Assembly: GCA_002402045.2 (NCBI GenBank)
Contig: NVUX02000015.1
Coordinates: 1-54,360, forward strand
Reading direction: 5' to 3'
Length of the DNA stretch: 54,360 bases
From: Paracoccaceae bacterium
GTDB taxonomy: Bacteria; Pseudomonadota; Alphaproteobacteria; Rhodobacterales; Rhodobacteraceae
Shown here in pieces: positions 7,892 to 16,797 of this stretch. The notes under the pieces were generated by a model. It was not told the origin of the DNA. It ran no database searches and saw only the letters and a list, made by a program, of their open reading frames with translations. Position 1 is the stretch's first letter; every line of letters begins with the position of its first letter. The position numbers were made by a program, and so were the translations under genes.

Positions 7892-9499
7892 TTAAAGCGC
7901 CTTAGCTTTTGTCCGTAAATCCACTTTCTGTACTTTCCCTGTAGAGGTTTTCGGGAGGTCCTGAAATATCACAGTTTTGGGGCGCTTAAAGCCCGCCAGA
8001 TGCTCGCGACAATGCGCAATGATTTCATCTTCCGAAACCGTGTTTCCCGGGTGAAGCTCTACAAAGGCACAGGGGGTTTCACCCCATTTATCATCAGGCC
8101 GCGCCACCACGGCCACAGCCGCCACCGCCTCAAGCGCGTGGATCACGCCTTCCACCTCAATACTGGAAATATTCTCGCCGCCGGAAATAATGATATCCTT
8201 AGCGCGGTCTCGTAGCTGGATATAGCCATCGGGCTGCACCACGCCCAAATCTCCGGAGTGGAACCAGCCGCCCGCAAAAGCCTCGTCGGTAGCCTTTTGG
8301 TCATCCAAATAGCCCTTCATGGTAATGTTGCCGCGCATCATCACCTCGCCCATGGTTTCGCCGTCCCACGGCACGGGCTGCATGGTGTCTGGGTTCATCA
8401 CCACGGCACCTTCTTGCACCACATATGGCACCCCTTGGCGGGACTTCAGGTTGGCTTGTTTGCCCATTGGCAGGGCGTCCCATTCAGGTTTCCACGCACA
8501 AGAAATACAGGGGCCGTAGGTTTCTGTAAGCCCATAAGCATGGGTGACGTTAAAACCTTCCTGCTGCATTTTTGCCAGCACGGTGGCGGGGGGCGGGGCG
8601 GCGGCAGTCATCACATTAACTTTGTGCGAGAAGGGCCGCTTGGTGGTGGCGTCGGCATCCACCATAAAGCTCAGCACGATCGGCGCGCCGCAGAGGTAAT
8701 TTGCACCTTCATCTGCAATGGCATTATAAATGTTTTTGGCCGTCACCTTGCGGATACAAATATTTGTGCCCGCCTTGGCCGCCACCGTCCATGGAAAACA
8801 CCAGCCATTGCAGTGAAACATCGGTAATGTCCAAAGATAAACCGGCGCGGCCTCCATGTTCCACTCCATCACATTGCCAAGGGCATTTAAGTAGGCCCCG
8901 CGATAGTGATAGGCCACGCCCTTGGGGCGGCCAGTGGTGCCGGAGGTATAGTTGATGCTAATAGTATCCCACTCATCAGCGGGGGCCTGATAGGCGAAAT
9001 CCGCGTCGCCCGCGGCGAGGAATGCCTCGTAATCAAGCGCGCTTAGACGCGGGCCTTCGGGGGCGGCCGAGTCCACAATGTCAATTACCAGCGGCGGGTT
9101 TTCCAAACCCTTAAGCGCCTCCTGCACCGTGGCCGCAAACTCACGATCCACAATTAGGGCGCGGGTTTTTGAATGCGCTAGAATATAGCCGATCGTCCCC
9201 GCATCCAGTCGGCAATTCAGTGTGTTCAACACCATGCCTGCCATCGGCACGCCAAAATGCGCCTCGTAAATCTCGGGGGTGTTTACGGCGATCACCCCCA
9301 CAACATCCCCCTTTTCCAACCCCGCCAGATGCAAAGCGGAGGCCATCTGCCGACAGCGCCCATAAGTCTCTGCCCATGTCCGCCGCGTCTCACCATAAAT
9401 AACCGCAACCCGCTCCGGATAGGTCATCGCCGCGCGGTGAATAAAACTCACGGGCGTTAGCGGTGCGTAATTGGCTGGTGTTTTGGCAAATTCATTCAT
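7892..9499 (-). CDS. AMP-dependent acyl-CoA ligase (medium-chain/aryl type)
   Basis: 535 residues from the ATG at 9499, with GGGAG upstream. It activates a carboxylic acid as acyl-AMP and then as the CoA thioester. The P-loop motif YTSGTTGRPKG is at 184-194, the GLTETYG adenine-site motif is in the middle, and the C-terminal catalytic lysine is Lys522 in PKTSTGK. The LWTLPMFHCNGWCFPW stretch is typical of the family that includes plant AAE-type ligases and bacterial medium-chain enzymes. The acid substrate is not predictable. It stands alone, without beta-oxidation genes. A frame extension to 9574 is rejected because it lacks a ribosome binding site. Confidence 0.92.
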   Translation of the reverse strand: MNEFAKTPANYAPLTPVSFIHRAAMTYPERVAVIYGETRRTWAETYGRCRQMASALHLAGLEKGDVVGVIAVNTPEIYEAHFGVPMAGMVLNTLNCRLDAGTIGYILAHSKTRALIVDREFAATVQEALKGLENPPLVIDIVDSAAPEGPRLSALDYEAFLAAGDADFAYQAPADEWDTISINYTSGTTGRPKGVAYHYRGAYLNALGNVMEWNMEAAPVYLWTLPMFHCNGWCFPWTVAAKAGTNICIRKVTAKNIYNAIADEGANYLCGAPIVLSFMVDADATTKRPFSHKVNVMTAAAPPPATVLAKMQQEGFNVTHAYGLTETYGPCISCAWKPEWDALPMGKQANLKSRQGVPYVVQEGAVVMNPDTMQPVPWDGETMGEVMMRGNITMKGYLDDQKATDEAFAGGWFHSGDLGVVQPDGYIQLRDRAKDIIISGGENISSIEVEGVIHALEAVAAVAVVARPDDKWGETPCAFVELHPGNTVSEDEIIAHCREHLAGFKRPKTVIFQDLPKTSTGKVQKVDLRTKAKAL

Positions 9500-9574
9500 A
9501 GTAGGCTCCCGAGGTGCTTTTCTGTATTTATCCCGTTCCAAGTGGGGCTTGTAAAGAGCCAGCCTTACGCCCAT

Positions 9575-9822
9575 CGCCCCTTCCCTGTGGGGAAGGATGG
9601 AATGGGGGCCGAGCGTAGCGAGGCCAAGGCGCCGCAGCGCATTTTTTCCTTTAGGGAAAAATGCTCCGCCGCAGGCGGGCCGGAGGTTGCGGCTAAGTAC
9701 AATCGCTAAGTCGTGCGCTTACCTCTGAGGGCAGAGATAAACCCGCTTCAGTGGCGGCGCGTCAGCCATGGCGCTTGCTGCAACCTTCGGCCCGCGCCGC
9801 ATTGCTACCTTTGCACCTGTGG
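9575..9822. repeat. Gene-free spacer holding several inverted repeats
   Basis: The 323-bp gap 9500-9822 contains no credible gene. A hairpin with 11-nt arms and one G-T pair is at 9639-9664 (GCATTTTTTCC-TTTA-GGGAAAAATGC). CCGAGCGTAGCGAGG is near-palindromic, and a GGGGAAGG/CCTTCCC stem lies at about 9580. A 16-nt inverted repeat joins 9675-9690 (GCGGGCCGGAGGTTGC) to 9780-9795 with one mismatch. The A/T-rich hairpin could terminate the LOG gene. The whole looks like an intergenic repeat of the Rhodobacteraceae type. Confidence 0.5.
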
Positions 9823-10632
9823 CTACGCCTCCCAGCTTTGCATGATCTCCCATGCGTCTTCCGCCGTATCTACAAAGTGAAACAGATCAAGGTCGGCTTC
9901 CGAGATCGTTCCCGCATCGGCCAACGCTTCCCAGTTGATAATTTTCTGCCAGAAGTCCTTGCCAAACAGCAAAATCGGCATCGGCTCCATGCGTTTGGTC
10001 TGAATAAGGGTCAGGGCTTCAAACAGCTCGTCCATCGTGCCAACGCCACCGGGGAAGGCCGCAATCGCTCTTGCGCGCATTAAAAAGTGCATTTTACGGA
10101 TGGCGAAATAGTGGAAGTTAAAGCACAGTTCCGGCGTGGCGTATTCATTGGGCGATTGCTCGTGTGGCAGCACAATGTTGAGGCTCACGGATTTGCCGCC
10201 CACATCTGCCGCGCCGCGATTGCCCGCCTCCATCACCCCCGGCCCGCCGCCGGTGCACACTACATAATCCTTGCCGCCCGTCTTCAGGCTTTCCTCGGTG
10301 CAGATGCGGGCAAATTTGCGCGCCTCGGTGTAGTATTTCGACAGCGCTGCGAGGGTTTTTGTACGGGCATTTCCCTTGAATTCCGGGTCTGGTATGCGCG
10401 CGCCGCCAAATAGCACCACGGTGCTTTCCACCCCTGCCTCCGTTAACGCCAGCTCCGGCTTGAGCAGCTCTAACTGCAAGCGTAATGGGCGCAACTCGTC
10501 GCGGCACAAAAAGTCAGGGTCGGCGAAGGCAAGCCGATAAGTGGGCGCGCGGGTTTGCGGGGTGCTGACCACATCTTGCGACTTGGCAATATCGTGATGG
10601 GCATCGGGGAAGCGGCGGGGCTTGGGGCTCAT
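9823..10632 (-). CDS. LOG-family protein (TIGR00730-like nucleotide phosphoribohydrolase)
   Basis: 269 residues. The Rossmann-like domain has CTGGGPGVMEAGNRGA and the LOG signature PGGVGTMDE (194-202), with Arg179-Lys180 before it. LOG enzymes split cytokinin or other nucleoside monophosphates to free base and ribose 5-phosphate; older databases call them lysine decarboxylases, which is not supported. The ~60 residues before the domain are a family-typical extension of the longer bacterial type. It is a single-gene unit between an acyl-CoA ligase and a divergent outer-membrane-like gene. Confidence 0.9.
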   Translation of the reverse strand: MSPKPRRFPDAHHDIAKSQDVVSTPQTRAPTYRLAFADPDFLCRDELRPLRLQLELLKPELALTEAGVESTVVLFGGARIPDPEFKGNARTKTLAALSKYYTEARKFARICTEESLKTGGKDYVVCTGGGPGVMEAGNRGAADVGGKSVSLNIVLPHEQSPNEYATPELCFNFHYFAIRKMHFLMRARAIAAFPGGVGTMDELFEALTLIQTKRMEPMPILLFGKDFWQKIINWEALADAGTISEADLDLFHFVDTAEDAWEIMQSWEA

Positions 10633-10832
10633 GGGGTTGGTCCTGTGGTTTGGGAGGGGCAGGATTGCAGAAGTTGGGGAGGATGGGAAGAGGGAAAGAT
10701 GACGTGTATTAACGGCGCATCTGTGGCTATCTTTCTTTGTGTCAGGGCGTTAACGTAAAAGGAGGATAGTGCTGCGCATAACAACCTGAAATATAGTGTT
10801 TTTTAGAATAGACAGAAAGATGCCGGTAGTGC

Positions 10833-12401
10833 ATGAATAGTAGCATTGTTATCTCGAAAATGTATCACGGCCTTTTGCGCGCGTTGGTTTGCTGTATTGC
10901 ATTTGGCATTGCGGCCCAAGCCACAGCAGAAACCAGCCAGATAACCGCAGCTGTAGACCAAGGGGCGCAGCCCGTAAATCAAGCCAGTGTAAGGACGCGT
11001 GAGGGCTTGTTTATCGTTGATTATCAAAGCATCCAGCTGCCCTCTAACGAAGAGATCGACCTGATCGGCTATCATATTCTTAGCCCGATTAACGATTGGG
11101 CGTATTTTGGTCTGGGCGGGTATGCCCCTTTTTTGAAAGGCGAGTATGGCGGTTTTATGGCCTTTGGCGTGCTGGCCCATGCGCAAGTAAACCTAACTAA
11201 CAACATTTTTGCCACTGCGGGCCTTTCGTTCGGCGGCGGTGGCGGTGGAAAGAGCGTAACTGAAAGCGTGGAGCTGTCCGGAACCGGCGGCTATGCGAGA
11301 GGGTATGTGGGGCTAGGATACGCGTTCAAAAACCTCTCCTTCGGTGCAAATATTTCGCATATGGAATTCTTTAATTCTGCCATCAACAACACGCAAATCA
11401 ATTTCTTCATTCAAAAGCTATTCACCTATGAAACCGGCGCTTATGGCCGATCTGGCAATCGCTTTAATAGCGTTCCGCAGCCCGAGAGTGGCGGTTTTGG
11501 CAGTATGATCTCATTTGGCCTCGATAATTACCTGCAAATTAATCCCGTGGGGTCTTACAAGGGCGCGATAAACGCGGTCGACATCCAGTATTCGAGCTTT
11601 ATGTCAAAAAACACCTATTGGTACTACGCCTTGGGTGTCGGCTACAAAGGATTGCCGATATATAATCAGGTTTTTGTTGGGTTCGGCGCGCGGGCGGCTC
11701 TTTCCGAACGGGTTCATCTCTATGGGCAATTGGGGCTTGGGTCTGGCGGCTATGCCCCCACGATTATTGATACAGGTTCGGGGCTGCTGCTCTATCCGAA
11801 AATGTCTGTTGAATATCTTATTAACAATAACCTCGGCATATCCCTGACCTCAGGATATTCTTTTGCGATTGACGGCACGGCTAAAAATTTCACACTGGGG
11901 GCCGCGCTCAATCAACACTTTGGCAAACCAAGCAGCCAAGAAGGCGCATTCAATCCATCTCTGGGGCGATACGACGGCTATCGTTTCAGCCTTTCCCATG
12001 AAACGGTTTTTAATCTGAGTTTTGATGGTGTGCCGCTCGACAACCTCAACATGATCACGGTCCAAATTGACAAATTGATCTCGAAAAACATCTATATTCC
12101 GCTCCGCGCGGCGATATCTTATCAGTCTTATCGAGGGTATCCGGGGTATGGCGAGGTGTCCGCTGGGCTCGGCCTTCAAAATGGCTATATCACAGGAGAG
12201 CCGCTTCAGTTTTTCGGCGAAATTCACCTTGGGGCCAACGTCCAAGGCGCAATTGCGAGGTCAACCCTCGGGCTTGATTATGCCTTAAGAGAGGGCTTGG
12301 CGCTTCGCGCAGCCATTAGCCAGACATTTGGGCAGGACGGCTTTAGGTCTACAAGTATTGGGTTGGGCCTAACGAGCCGGTTCTCTCTTTTGAACATTTG
12401 A
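10833..12401 (+). CDS. Putative outer-membrane beta-barrel protein, function unknown
   Basis: 522 residues. A signal peptide is seen (hydrophobic LLRALVCCIAFGIAAQATA), and the start may be 10833 or the ATG at 10860; neither has a clear ribosome binding site. The mature part is built of alternating polar and aromatic residues with many Gly and Tyr, such as YWYYALGVGYKGLPIY and VHLYGQLGLGSGGY, the pattern of amphipathic beta-strands. There is a Gly-run (SFGGGGGGKS) near residue 137. The protein ends in FSLLNI and not in a terminal Phe. The family is not recognised. GC is lower than in neighbours. It is divergent from the LOG gene across about 200 bp. Confidence 0.65.
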   Translation: MNSSIVISKMYHGLLRALVCCIAFGIAAQATAETSQITAAVDQGAQPVNQASVRTREGLFIVDYQSIQLPSNEEIDLIGYHILSPINDWAYFGLGGYAPFLKGEYGGFMAFGVLAHAQVNLTNNIFATAGLSFGGGGGGKSVTESVELSGTGGYARGYVGLGYAFKNLSFGANISHMEFFNSAINNTQINFFIQKLFTYETGAYGRSGNRFNSVPQPESGGFGSMISFGLDNYLQINPVGSYKGAINAVDIQYSSFMSKNTYWYYALGVGYKGLPIYNQVFVGFGARAALSERVHLYGQLGLGSGGYAPTIIDTGSGLLLYPKMSVEYLINNNLGISLTSGYSFAIDGTAKNFTLGAALNQHFGKPSSQEGAFNPSLGRYDGYRFSLSHETVFNLSFDGVPLDNLNMITVQIDKLISKNIYIPLRAAISYQSYRGYPGYGEVSAGLGLQNGYITGEPLQFFGEIHLGANVQGAIARSTLGLDYALREGLALRAAISQTFGQDGFRSTSIGLGLTSRFSLLNI

Positions 12402-12411
12402 ACTAAAGCAA

Positions 12412-12444
12412 GCCCCCAAACACAGCCGAGCTATGCTTGGGGGC
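12412..12444. terminator. Shared hairpin between convergent barrel and Hsp20 genes
   Basis: GCCCCCAA (12412-12419) pairs with TTGGGGGC (12437-12444) across a 17-nt loop. It lies in the 57-bp gap between two convergent genes and probably helps stop both transcripts. There is no strong T-tract. Confidence 0.5.
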
Positions 12445-12458
12445 CATTCCCTTAAGGC

Positions 12459-12917
12459 TTACACCTCAACCGTCACCTTTTCCGCTTCTATCGGGCGCGA
12501 TTTAGCAATCTCGATCTTCCGGGGTTTCAGCGCTTCGGGCACCTCGCGGATGAGGTCCACATGCAGCAACCCGTTGGATGTTATCGCATCGGTGGCGCGC
12601 ACATGGTCGGCGAGCTGAAAGCGCTTTTCAAAGGCGCGGGTGGCGATGCCGCGATGCAGGAAGTTGCTTTCTCCCTCCGCCTTGGCTTTTTTACCGGCAA
12701 TCACCAGCTGGCCATCACGGGCTTCAATCGTTAGTTCATCATCCGAAAATCCAGCCACGGCTATGGTGATGCGGTAAGAATCCTCACCGGTTTTTTCAAT
12801 GTTATAAGGCGGGTAGCTAGAGCCGCCATCGGTGCGGGTCACACTATCCAGAATGCTCGCGAGACGGTCATAGCCGACGGTCGAGCGGTACAGGGGTGTT
12901 AGGTCAAAATTTCGCAT
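12459..12917 (-). CDS. Small heat-shock protein, Hsp20/IbpA type
   Basis: 152 residues from the ATG at 12917, with GGAGG 8 nt upstream. The N-terminus MRNFDLTPLYRSTVGYDRL is the classic class A IbpA/HspA start. The alpha-crystallin domain runs from about 35 to 130 (YRITIAVAGFSDDELTIEA, FLHRGIATRAFEKRFQLAD). The C-terminal tail RKIEI carries an I-x-I oligomerisation motif. It works as an ATP-independent holding chaperone in the cytoplasm. The upstream sequence has no clear CIRCE or ROSE-like thermometer that I can confirm. Confidence 0.92.
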   Translation of the reverse strand: MRNFDLTPLYRSTVGYDRLASILDSVTRTDGGSSYPPYNIEKTGEDSYRITIAVAGFSDDELTIEARDGQLVIAGKKAKAEGESNFLHRGIATRAFEKRFQLADHVRATDAITSNGLLHVDLIREVPEALKPRKIEIAKSRPIEAEKVTVEV

Positions 12918-13087
12918 TGGGTATCCTCCATTGAGCGACACAAGTTTGGCTTTCCTTACGGACAAGCCGGTTTTACAGGCCCATTTGGCGCCTGATACTT
13001 AAAAGGTAGTAAGGCCTGCGCGGCTTTCAAGGGGTGAAATTCGGCGGGGCGCTTCCTATATATGGGGCAGCAACGGGAGTGCAGAGC

Positions 13088-13150
13088 ATGGCGAATGATC
13101 ACAAGTTCTGGGACCGGATGGCAAAGCGCTATGCGCGGAAGCCAGAATAG
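13088..13150 (+). pseudogene. 20-codon N-terminal remnant of a SAM-dependent methyltransferase
   Basis: A good start (GGGAG 8 nt before the ATG) opens a frame reading MANDHKFWDRMAKRYARKPE and then TAG. From memory this matches the first residues of a class I methyltransferase common in roseobacters (FWDRMAKRYA), but no downstream methyltransferase motif follows in any frame before the next gene at 13208. It is best read as the stub left by a deletion. A real 20-residue peptide is possible but less likely. Confidence 0.5.
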
Positions 13151-13207
13151 CGTTGACGCCGCCGTTTCGTCCATAAAGAATAACAGCCATGGGTTGAATG
13201 GTCGTGC

Positions 13208-14341
13208 ATGAGGTTTGAAATGAAGTTATTAGCTATCGTCACTACGCTTGGTTTGCTGGTGGCAAGCCCAGTAATGGCGCAATCGGATCAGGCTTTGAGC
13301 GGGCATGAAGTTGAGCTTCTAAAATCAGAGGGCGGTGTGGATTTGTGTTTTTTGCCCGTTGAAACGGTTTACGGTGCACAAGTCCATATTATTGATGAGT
13401 CTTACGTTAATGTTAGTCGCTCCGTCGAGCTTGCAAGCCCCAAGACAATATCGGTAACGGTAGAAGATACCGGAGAGCCAATCGTGCTCTTTGTACGTTT
13501 CATGGCGTCAGCCCGTACAGAACGCATTTGGAAGTTCGATATTGAAGCAGACGCAAATGTTGTGGGTGTTCACTTTTTATCTAGATTCTCTAAAATTTTA
13601 CCGCGCATGGAGGGGCTGCCAGAGGGCATGCCAATAACTTTTCAGTATCATGTGAATGGCGAGTCCAATGATTGTGTATTTCAACCCGCAATGGATCCAG
13701 CTTTGGCGGCGTACGGTCCGGATCAAATTGCACCCAATTCATTTAGCGGTATTCCTTTTATCGCATTGGGATTTGGGAAGCTTGAAGAAGACTTAAAACG
13801 CTATGCCGCAATGAGCATGGAAGCATACCAAAGAACCGAAGGGGGATGGTTTGATAGCAGTGTCACGATCAACAGCCACACGGCACAAGACTTTATTGAC
13901 CTAAAAGCGAGAGAGCAATTACTGCTCGACCAAGCTCAACCGCCCGAGTTGCCCTTTTTGCCTGAAACTGCAGAAACCCTTACAGTTCCTGAAGGGCTAG
14001 CGCGCGGGGAGGTTTGGCCTTGGATCATCGCGCACGGTTATGCGATGAAAGCGCCACCTGAGTTGATTGGTTATAGATGTGATATCGATCAATTTATTGC
14101 ATTCTCAATGGGATTAGAAGTGCCGAAAACTGCTTACTGTAGGTGGACGATTGATGGAACCCCTAATGGCGAATCAAGATTCCTTTTACTTTTGGGTTCT
14201 GTCGAAATGTCGACCGAAACTTGTGAAAGTTCTGCCTATTCTTCCAGTAAGATTTTTGGAAGGGATGGCATCGTTATTGAATCTGAGAATTTCAATTGCC
14301 GTTCCGGTATCATGGATATCAACAAAAAGACATGGTATTAG
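13208..14341 (+). CDS. Secreted protein of unknown function
   Basis: 377 residues. The signal peptide is clear (MKLLAIVTTLGLLVASPVMAQ), with the start at 13208 or at the ATG at 13220; the AGG at 13211 would serve the second. The mature chain has paired Cys (DLCFLPVET, NDCVFQP, YRCDIDQ, AYCRWT, TCESS, NCRSG), as expected for a disulfide-bonded periplasmic protein. No known domain is recognised. The GC is lower than that of the flanking genes, and the gene sits just past the methyltransferase stub, so the spot may be an insertion/deletion site. It converges on rmuC with only 27 bp between. Confidence 0.7.
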   Translation: MRFEMKLLAIVTTLGLLVASPVMAQSDQALSGHEVELLKSEGGVDLCFLPVETVYGAQVHIIDESYVNVSRSVELASPKTISVTVEDTGEPIVLFVRFMASARTERIWKFDIEADANVVGVHFLSRFSKILPRMEGLPEGMPITFQYHVNGESNDCVFQPAMDPALAAYGPDQIAPNSFSGIPFIALGFGKLEEDLKRYAAMSMEAYQRTEGGWFDSSVTINSHTAQDFIDLKAREQLLLDQAQPPELPFLPETAETLTVPEGLARGEVWPWIIAHGYAMKAPPELIGYRCDIDQFIAFSMGLEVPKTAYCRWTIDGTPNGESRFLLLLGSVEMSTETCESSAYSSSKIFGRDGIVIESENFNCRSGIMDINKKTWY

Positions 14342-14368
14342 TCTGGCGGATGGTAATGTTTTGCCTAC

Positions 14369-15703
14369 TCAGCCAATTTGCGGCGGCTCCCCCTCATGCT
14401 CCATCCCAATCTGCTTGGCCGCCTTGGCCCCCAGCACTTTCAGCGTTTCCACCTGCCCCACAAGGTTGCCGCTGCCTTGCGAAAGCTTTGAAATCGCCGC
14501 CGCATGGCTGGTTTGTGCTTGGGTCAGGCGCTCGCCGACCTTCTCCATATCCAGCGTGAAGCCCACAAATTTATCATAAAGCAGCCCCGCCCGCTTGGCG
14601 ATATCCATGGCGTTTTTGTTGCGGCGATCTATCGACCACAGGTTATCGACCGTCTTCAAGGCCACCATCAGGTTGGTGGGTGAGGCAATTACGATGTTAC
14701 GCTCCGAGGCATAAAGCGAAAGATCAGGGCTGGCTTTTACAGCCTCTGAAAAGGCGCTTTCAATCGGCATAAACAGGATCACATAATCGACCGAGCCATC
14801 ATCAAATTCGTGGTATTTCTTGGCGCTCAGCGTGTCGATATGGGTTTTCACCGAGCCAACATGCAGCTTCATATTGGCCGCCCGCGCGGCGCTATCCTCA
14901 GCATTCACCGCGCGCTCATAGGCCACCAATGAAACCTTGCTATCCACCACCAGCCGCCGCCCACCGGGCAGGTTTACCACCACATCAGGGCGAAAGGCTT
15001 GGCCTTCATCTCCCCGATAATGGCTCTGCACCTCATATTCCTCACCCTCGCGCAGGCCAGAGCGCTCAAGGATGCTGGCCAGCACCATCTCCCCCCACGC
15101 GCCCTGCTTTTGCTGGTCGCCCTTCAGGGCCTTGGTGAGATTATGCGCCTCCAGCGACACTTCGGCGCTTTGCTTGGTTAACGTCTCGATCTGGTGTTTT
15201 AGCGCCACGCGGTCCTTGCCCGCGGCCTCGTGCACGCCTCGTAGCTCGGCCTCAAACTTGCCGATATGCTCTTTCAGCGGTTGCAGCACCATCTTCAACC
15301 GCTCGCTATTTTGCCGCTCGAACCTTTCACCATGGGCGTCCATAACCTGCCCCGCCAACGCCTTAAACTCGGCTTTCAGGTGCTCGCCGTTTTCATTCAG
15401 CAAGGCCAGCTTCTCAGCGTTGTTCGCGTGCTGCAACTCAAGTGAGGTCTCCAACCGCACGTTTTCCTCCCGCGCCTCCGCCATAGCCCCCTGTGTTTCC
15501 CGTAATTCGCCCACCAGTTCAGCAAGCTGGGCCTCATAGCCCTCGGCTTGGCCCTGTGCGCCCATCACCTCCGCGTCAGCCCGCGCCAGAGCAGCTTTGC
15601 GTCTATTCGCAAAGGCCCAAAGCGCGGCGAGGGCGAGGGCGACGAGCAAGGCTTTTATCCAGTCAGGGCTGGCTTGCAGGTCGGCTATCAATTGCGCCAT
15701 CAT
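14369..15703 (-). CDS. rmuC: RmuC-like DNA recombination protein
   Basis: 444 residues. One N-terminal membrane helix (about 18-34) is followed by a long coiled coil (about 40-200) and the RmuC domain (GEMVLASILERSGL, RPDVVVNLPGGRRLVVDSK, YVILFMPIESAF). RmuC limits sequence inversions at short repeats in E. coli and has a PD-(D/E)XK-nuclease-like core; the D and VDSK residues fit. The start overlaps the stop of the methyltransferase gene upstream (ATGA, 15700-15703), which implies translational coupling. Confidence 0.93.
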   Translation of the reverse strand: MMAQLIADLQASPDWIKALLVALALAALWAFANRRKAALARADAEVMGAQGQAEGYEAQLAELVGELRETQGAMAEAREENVRLETSLELQHANNAEKLALLNENGEHLKAEFKALAGQVMDAHGERFERQNSERLKMVLQPLKEHIGKFEAELRGVHEAAGKDRVALKHQIETLTKQSAEVSLEAHNLTKALKGDQQKQGAWGEMVLASILERSGLREGEEYEVQSHYRGDEGQAFRPDVVVNLPGGRRLVVDSKVSLVAYERAVNAEDSAARAANMKLHVGSVKTHIDTLSAKKYHEFDDGSVDYVILFMPIESAFSEAVKASPDLSLYASERNIVIASPTNLMVALKTVDNLWSIDRRNKNAMDIAKRAGLLYDKFVGFTLDMEKVGERLTQAQTSHAAAISKLSQGSGNLVGQVETLKVLGAKAAKQIGMEHEGEPPQIG

Positions 15704-16377
15704 GTTGGCGCCCGCATCACTTCGTTAAGCTTCAAGTTTTCATATCCTTCGGTGAGGTGAAATACCTCGAACCCCTGCGTTGGTTCCTTCAGAATTAAAA
15801 ACTGCATAAACGGTAGAATAACAATCGGTACGTTCATTGCCTCGGCAAAATATATCGCATATGGGCACACAAATGTCGGGTCAAAATCCGGCCCGTGCTG
15901 CCACACATCTTTCACAAAATCATCGCCCCCAAGCAACCCGCCCGGGCGCAGCTTTTCATACATCAACATCAGGTCAATCGTGATGCCACGCAGCGTGTGG
16001 TCGCCGTCAATATAAACCATATCGAGGCTTTCTGGCGCTATTTGGGGGGCGGCCTCTTTAGTGGTGCAGCGTATTACGCTGCGCTTGTCTTTGGCGAAAT
16101 CGGTGCAGGCCATGGCCTCGGCATAGACATCTTCAAAGAAGGTATCGTCTTGGTTGGCAGGCTTGTTCCATTCGGGCAATTGCCGCCACGGGTCGATCAT
16201 CGTGTAGTGCTTAATCCCGCTGGAATACTGGAGTTGATGTGCCGCAAAGGCTCCGCGCCACACTCCGACTTCGGCGATATCCTCCACCTTTGTGCTGTCG
16301 ATAATCCGGCGCCACATACCGTTGCGCGTGGGGGCTTTATCAACGATCTTTTGAATGGCTATAACGCGGTCGAGCAT
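15700..16377 (-). CDS. Class I SAM-dependent methyltransferase (Methyltransf_24/TylF-like)
   Basis: 225 residues. The SAM-binding start is IAEVGVWRGAFA, and LDMVYIDGDHTLRGITIDL is the post-II acidic motif typical of sugar- or rhamnosyl-O-methyltransferases of the Methyltransf_24/TylF group. RPGGLLGGDDF follows. Its place beside the pseudaminic acid genes makes a glycan substrate plausible, but this is inference. It is the upstream member of a coupled pair with rmuC. The gene ends in a 4-nt overlap and starts 20 nt past the YigZ-like stop. Confidence 0.82.
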   Translation of the reverse strand: MLDRVIAIQKIVDKAPTRNGMWRRIIDSTKVEDIAEVGVWRGAFAAHQLQYSSGIKHYTMIDPWRQLPEWNKPANQDDTFFEDVYAEAMACTDFAKDKRSVIRCTTKEAAPQIAPESLDMVYIDGDHTLRGITIDLMLMYEKLRPGGLLGGDDFVKDVWQHGPDFDPTFVCPYAIYFAEAMNVPIVILPFMQFLILKEPTQGFEVFHLTEGYENLKLNEVMRAPT

Positions 16378-16397
16378 ATTTTGGTCCCTGTTTTGGC

Positions 16398-16772
16398 TTA
16401 CCTTAGCTGATCGAACAAATGCTGAACAGAGGTTTTAACGTGTCGAAAACGATCTCCGCCCAAATGGGTGCCGCCATACCAGCGGGTCACTACAATAATC
16501 GCGTCGGTTATCTCCTCCCGCGCCATCATCTGCAAAATGATCATCCCCGCGCCGCCCTCGCCATCATCATTCTTAATCTCGGTGCCGCTGGCCAGCCGTG
16601 CCGCCCATGTATTATGGGTGGCCTTGGCAAACTTCTTCGCCCGCTTCAGCCGCTTCAAAAAAGCCTTTATCTCGGCTTCATCCGTCACCATGCCTGCGCT
16701 CACCGCATATTTGCTGCCACGGTCAGAAACCACGCCGAGATGCTGCACAAACTCTGATTTAATGGCTCTCAT
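16398..16772 (-). CDS. YigZ/IMPACT-family protein (N-terminal domain only)
   Basis: 124 residues. The signature VVTRWYGGTHLGGDRFRHV is the UPF0029/IMPACT motif. E. coli YigZ has about 200 residues with a second C-terminal domain that is absent here, so this is a single-domain form. IMPACT proteins interact with the translation machinery in eukaryotes; the bacterial role is unsettled. It lies between pseI and the methyltransferase, transcribed in the same direction, with 25 bp to the pseI stop. Confidence 0.85.
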   Translation of the reverse strand: MRAIKSEFVQHLGVVSDRGSKYAVSAGMVTDEAEIKAFLKRLKRAKKFAKATHNTWAARLASGTEIKNDDGEGGAGMIILQMMAREEITDAIIVVTRWYGGTHLGGDRFRHVKTSVQHLFDQLR

Positions 16773-16797
16773 CGGGCGCTCCTACAGGGTACCGTGG

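Noticed and set aside
9823-10632. Lysine decarboxylase
   Set aside because: That is a legacy label; the PGGVGTMDE motif is that of LOG-type phosphoribohydrolases and there is no PLP site.
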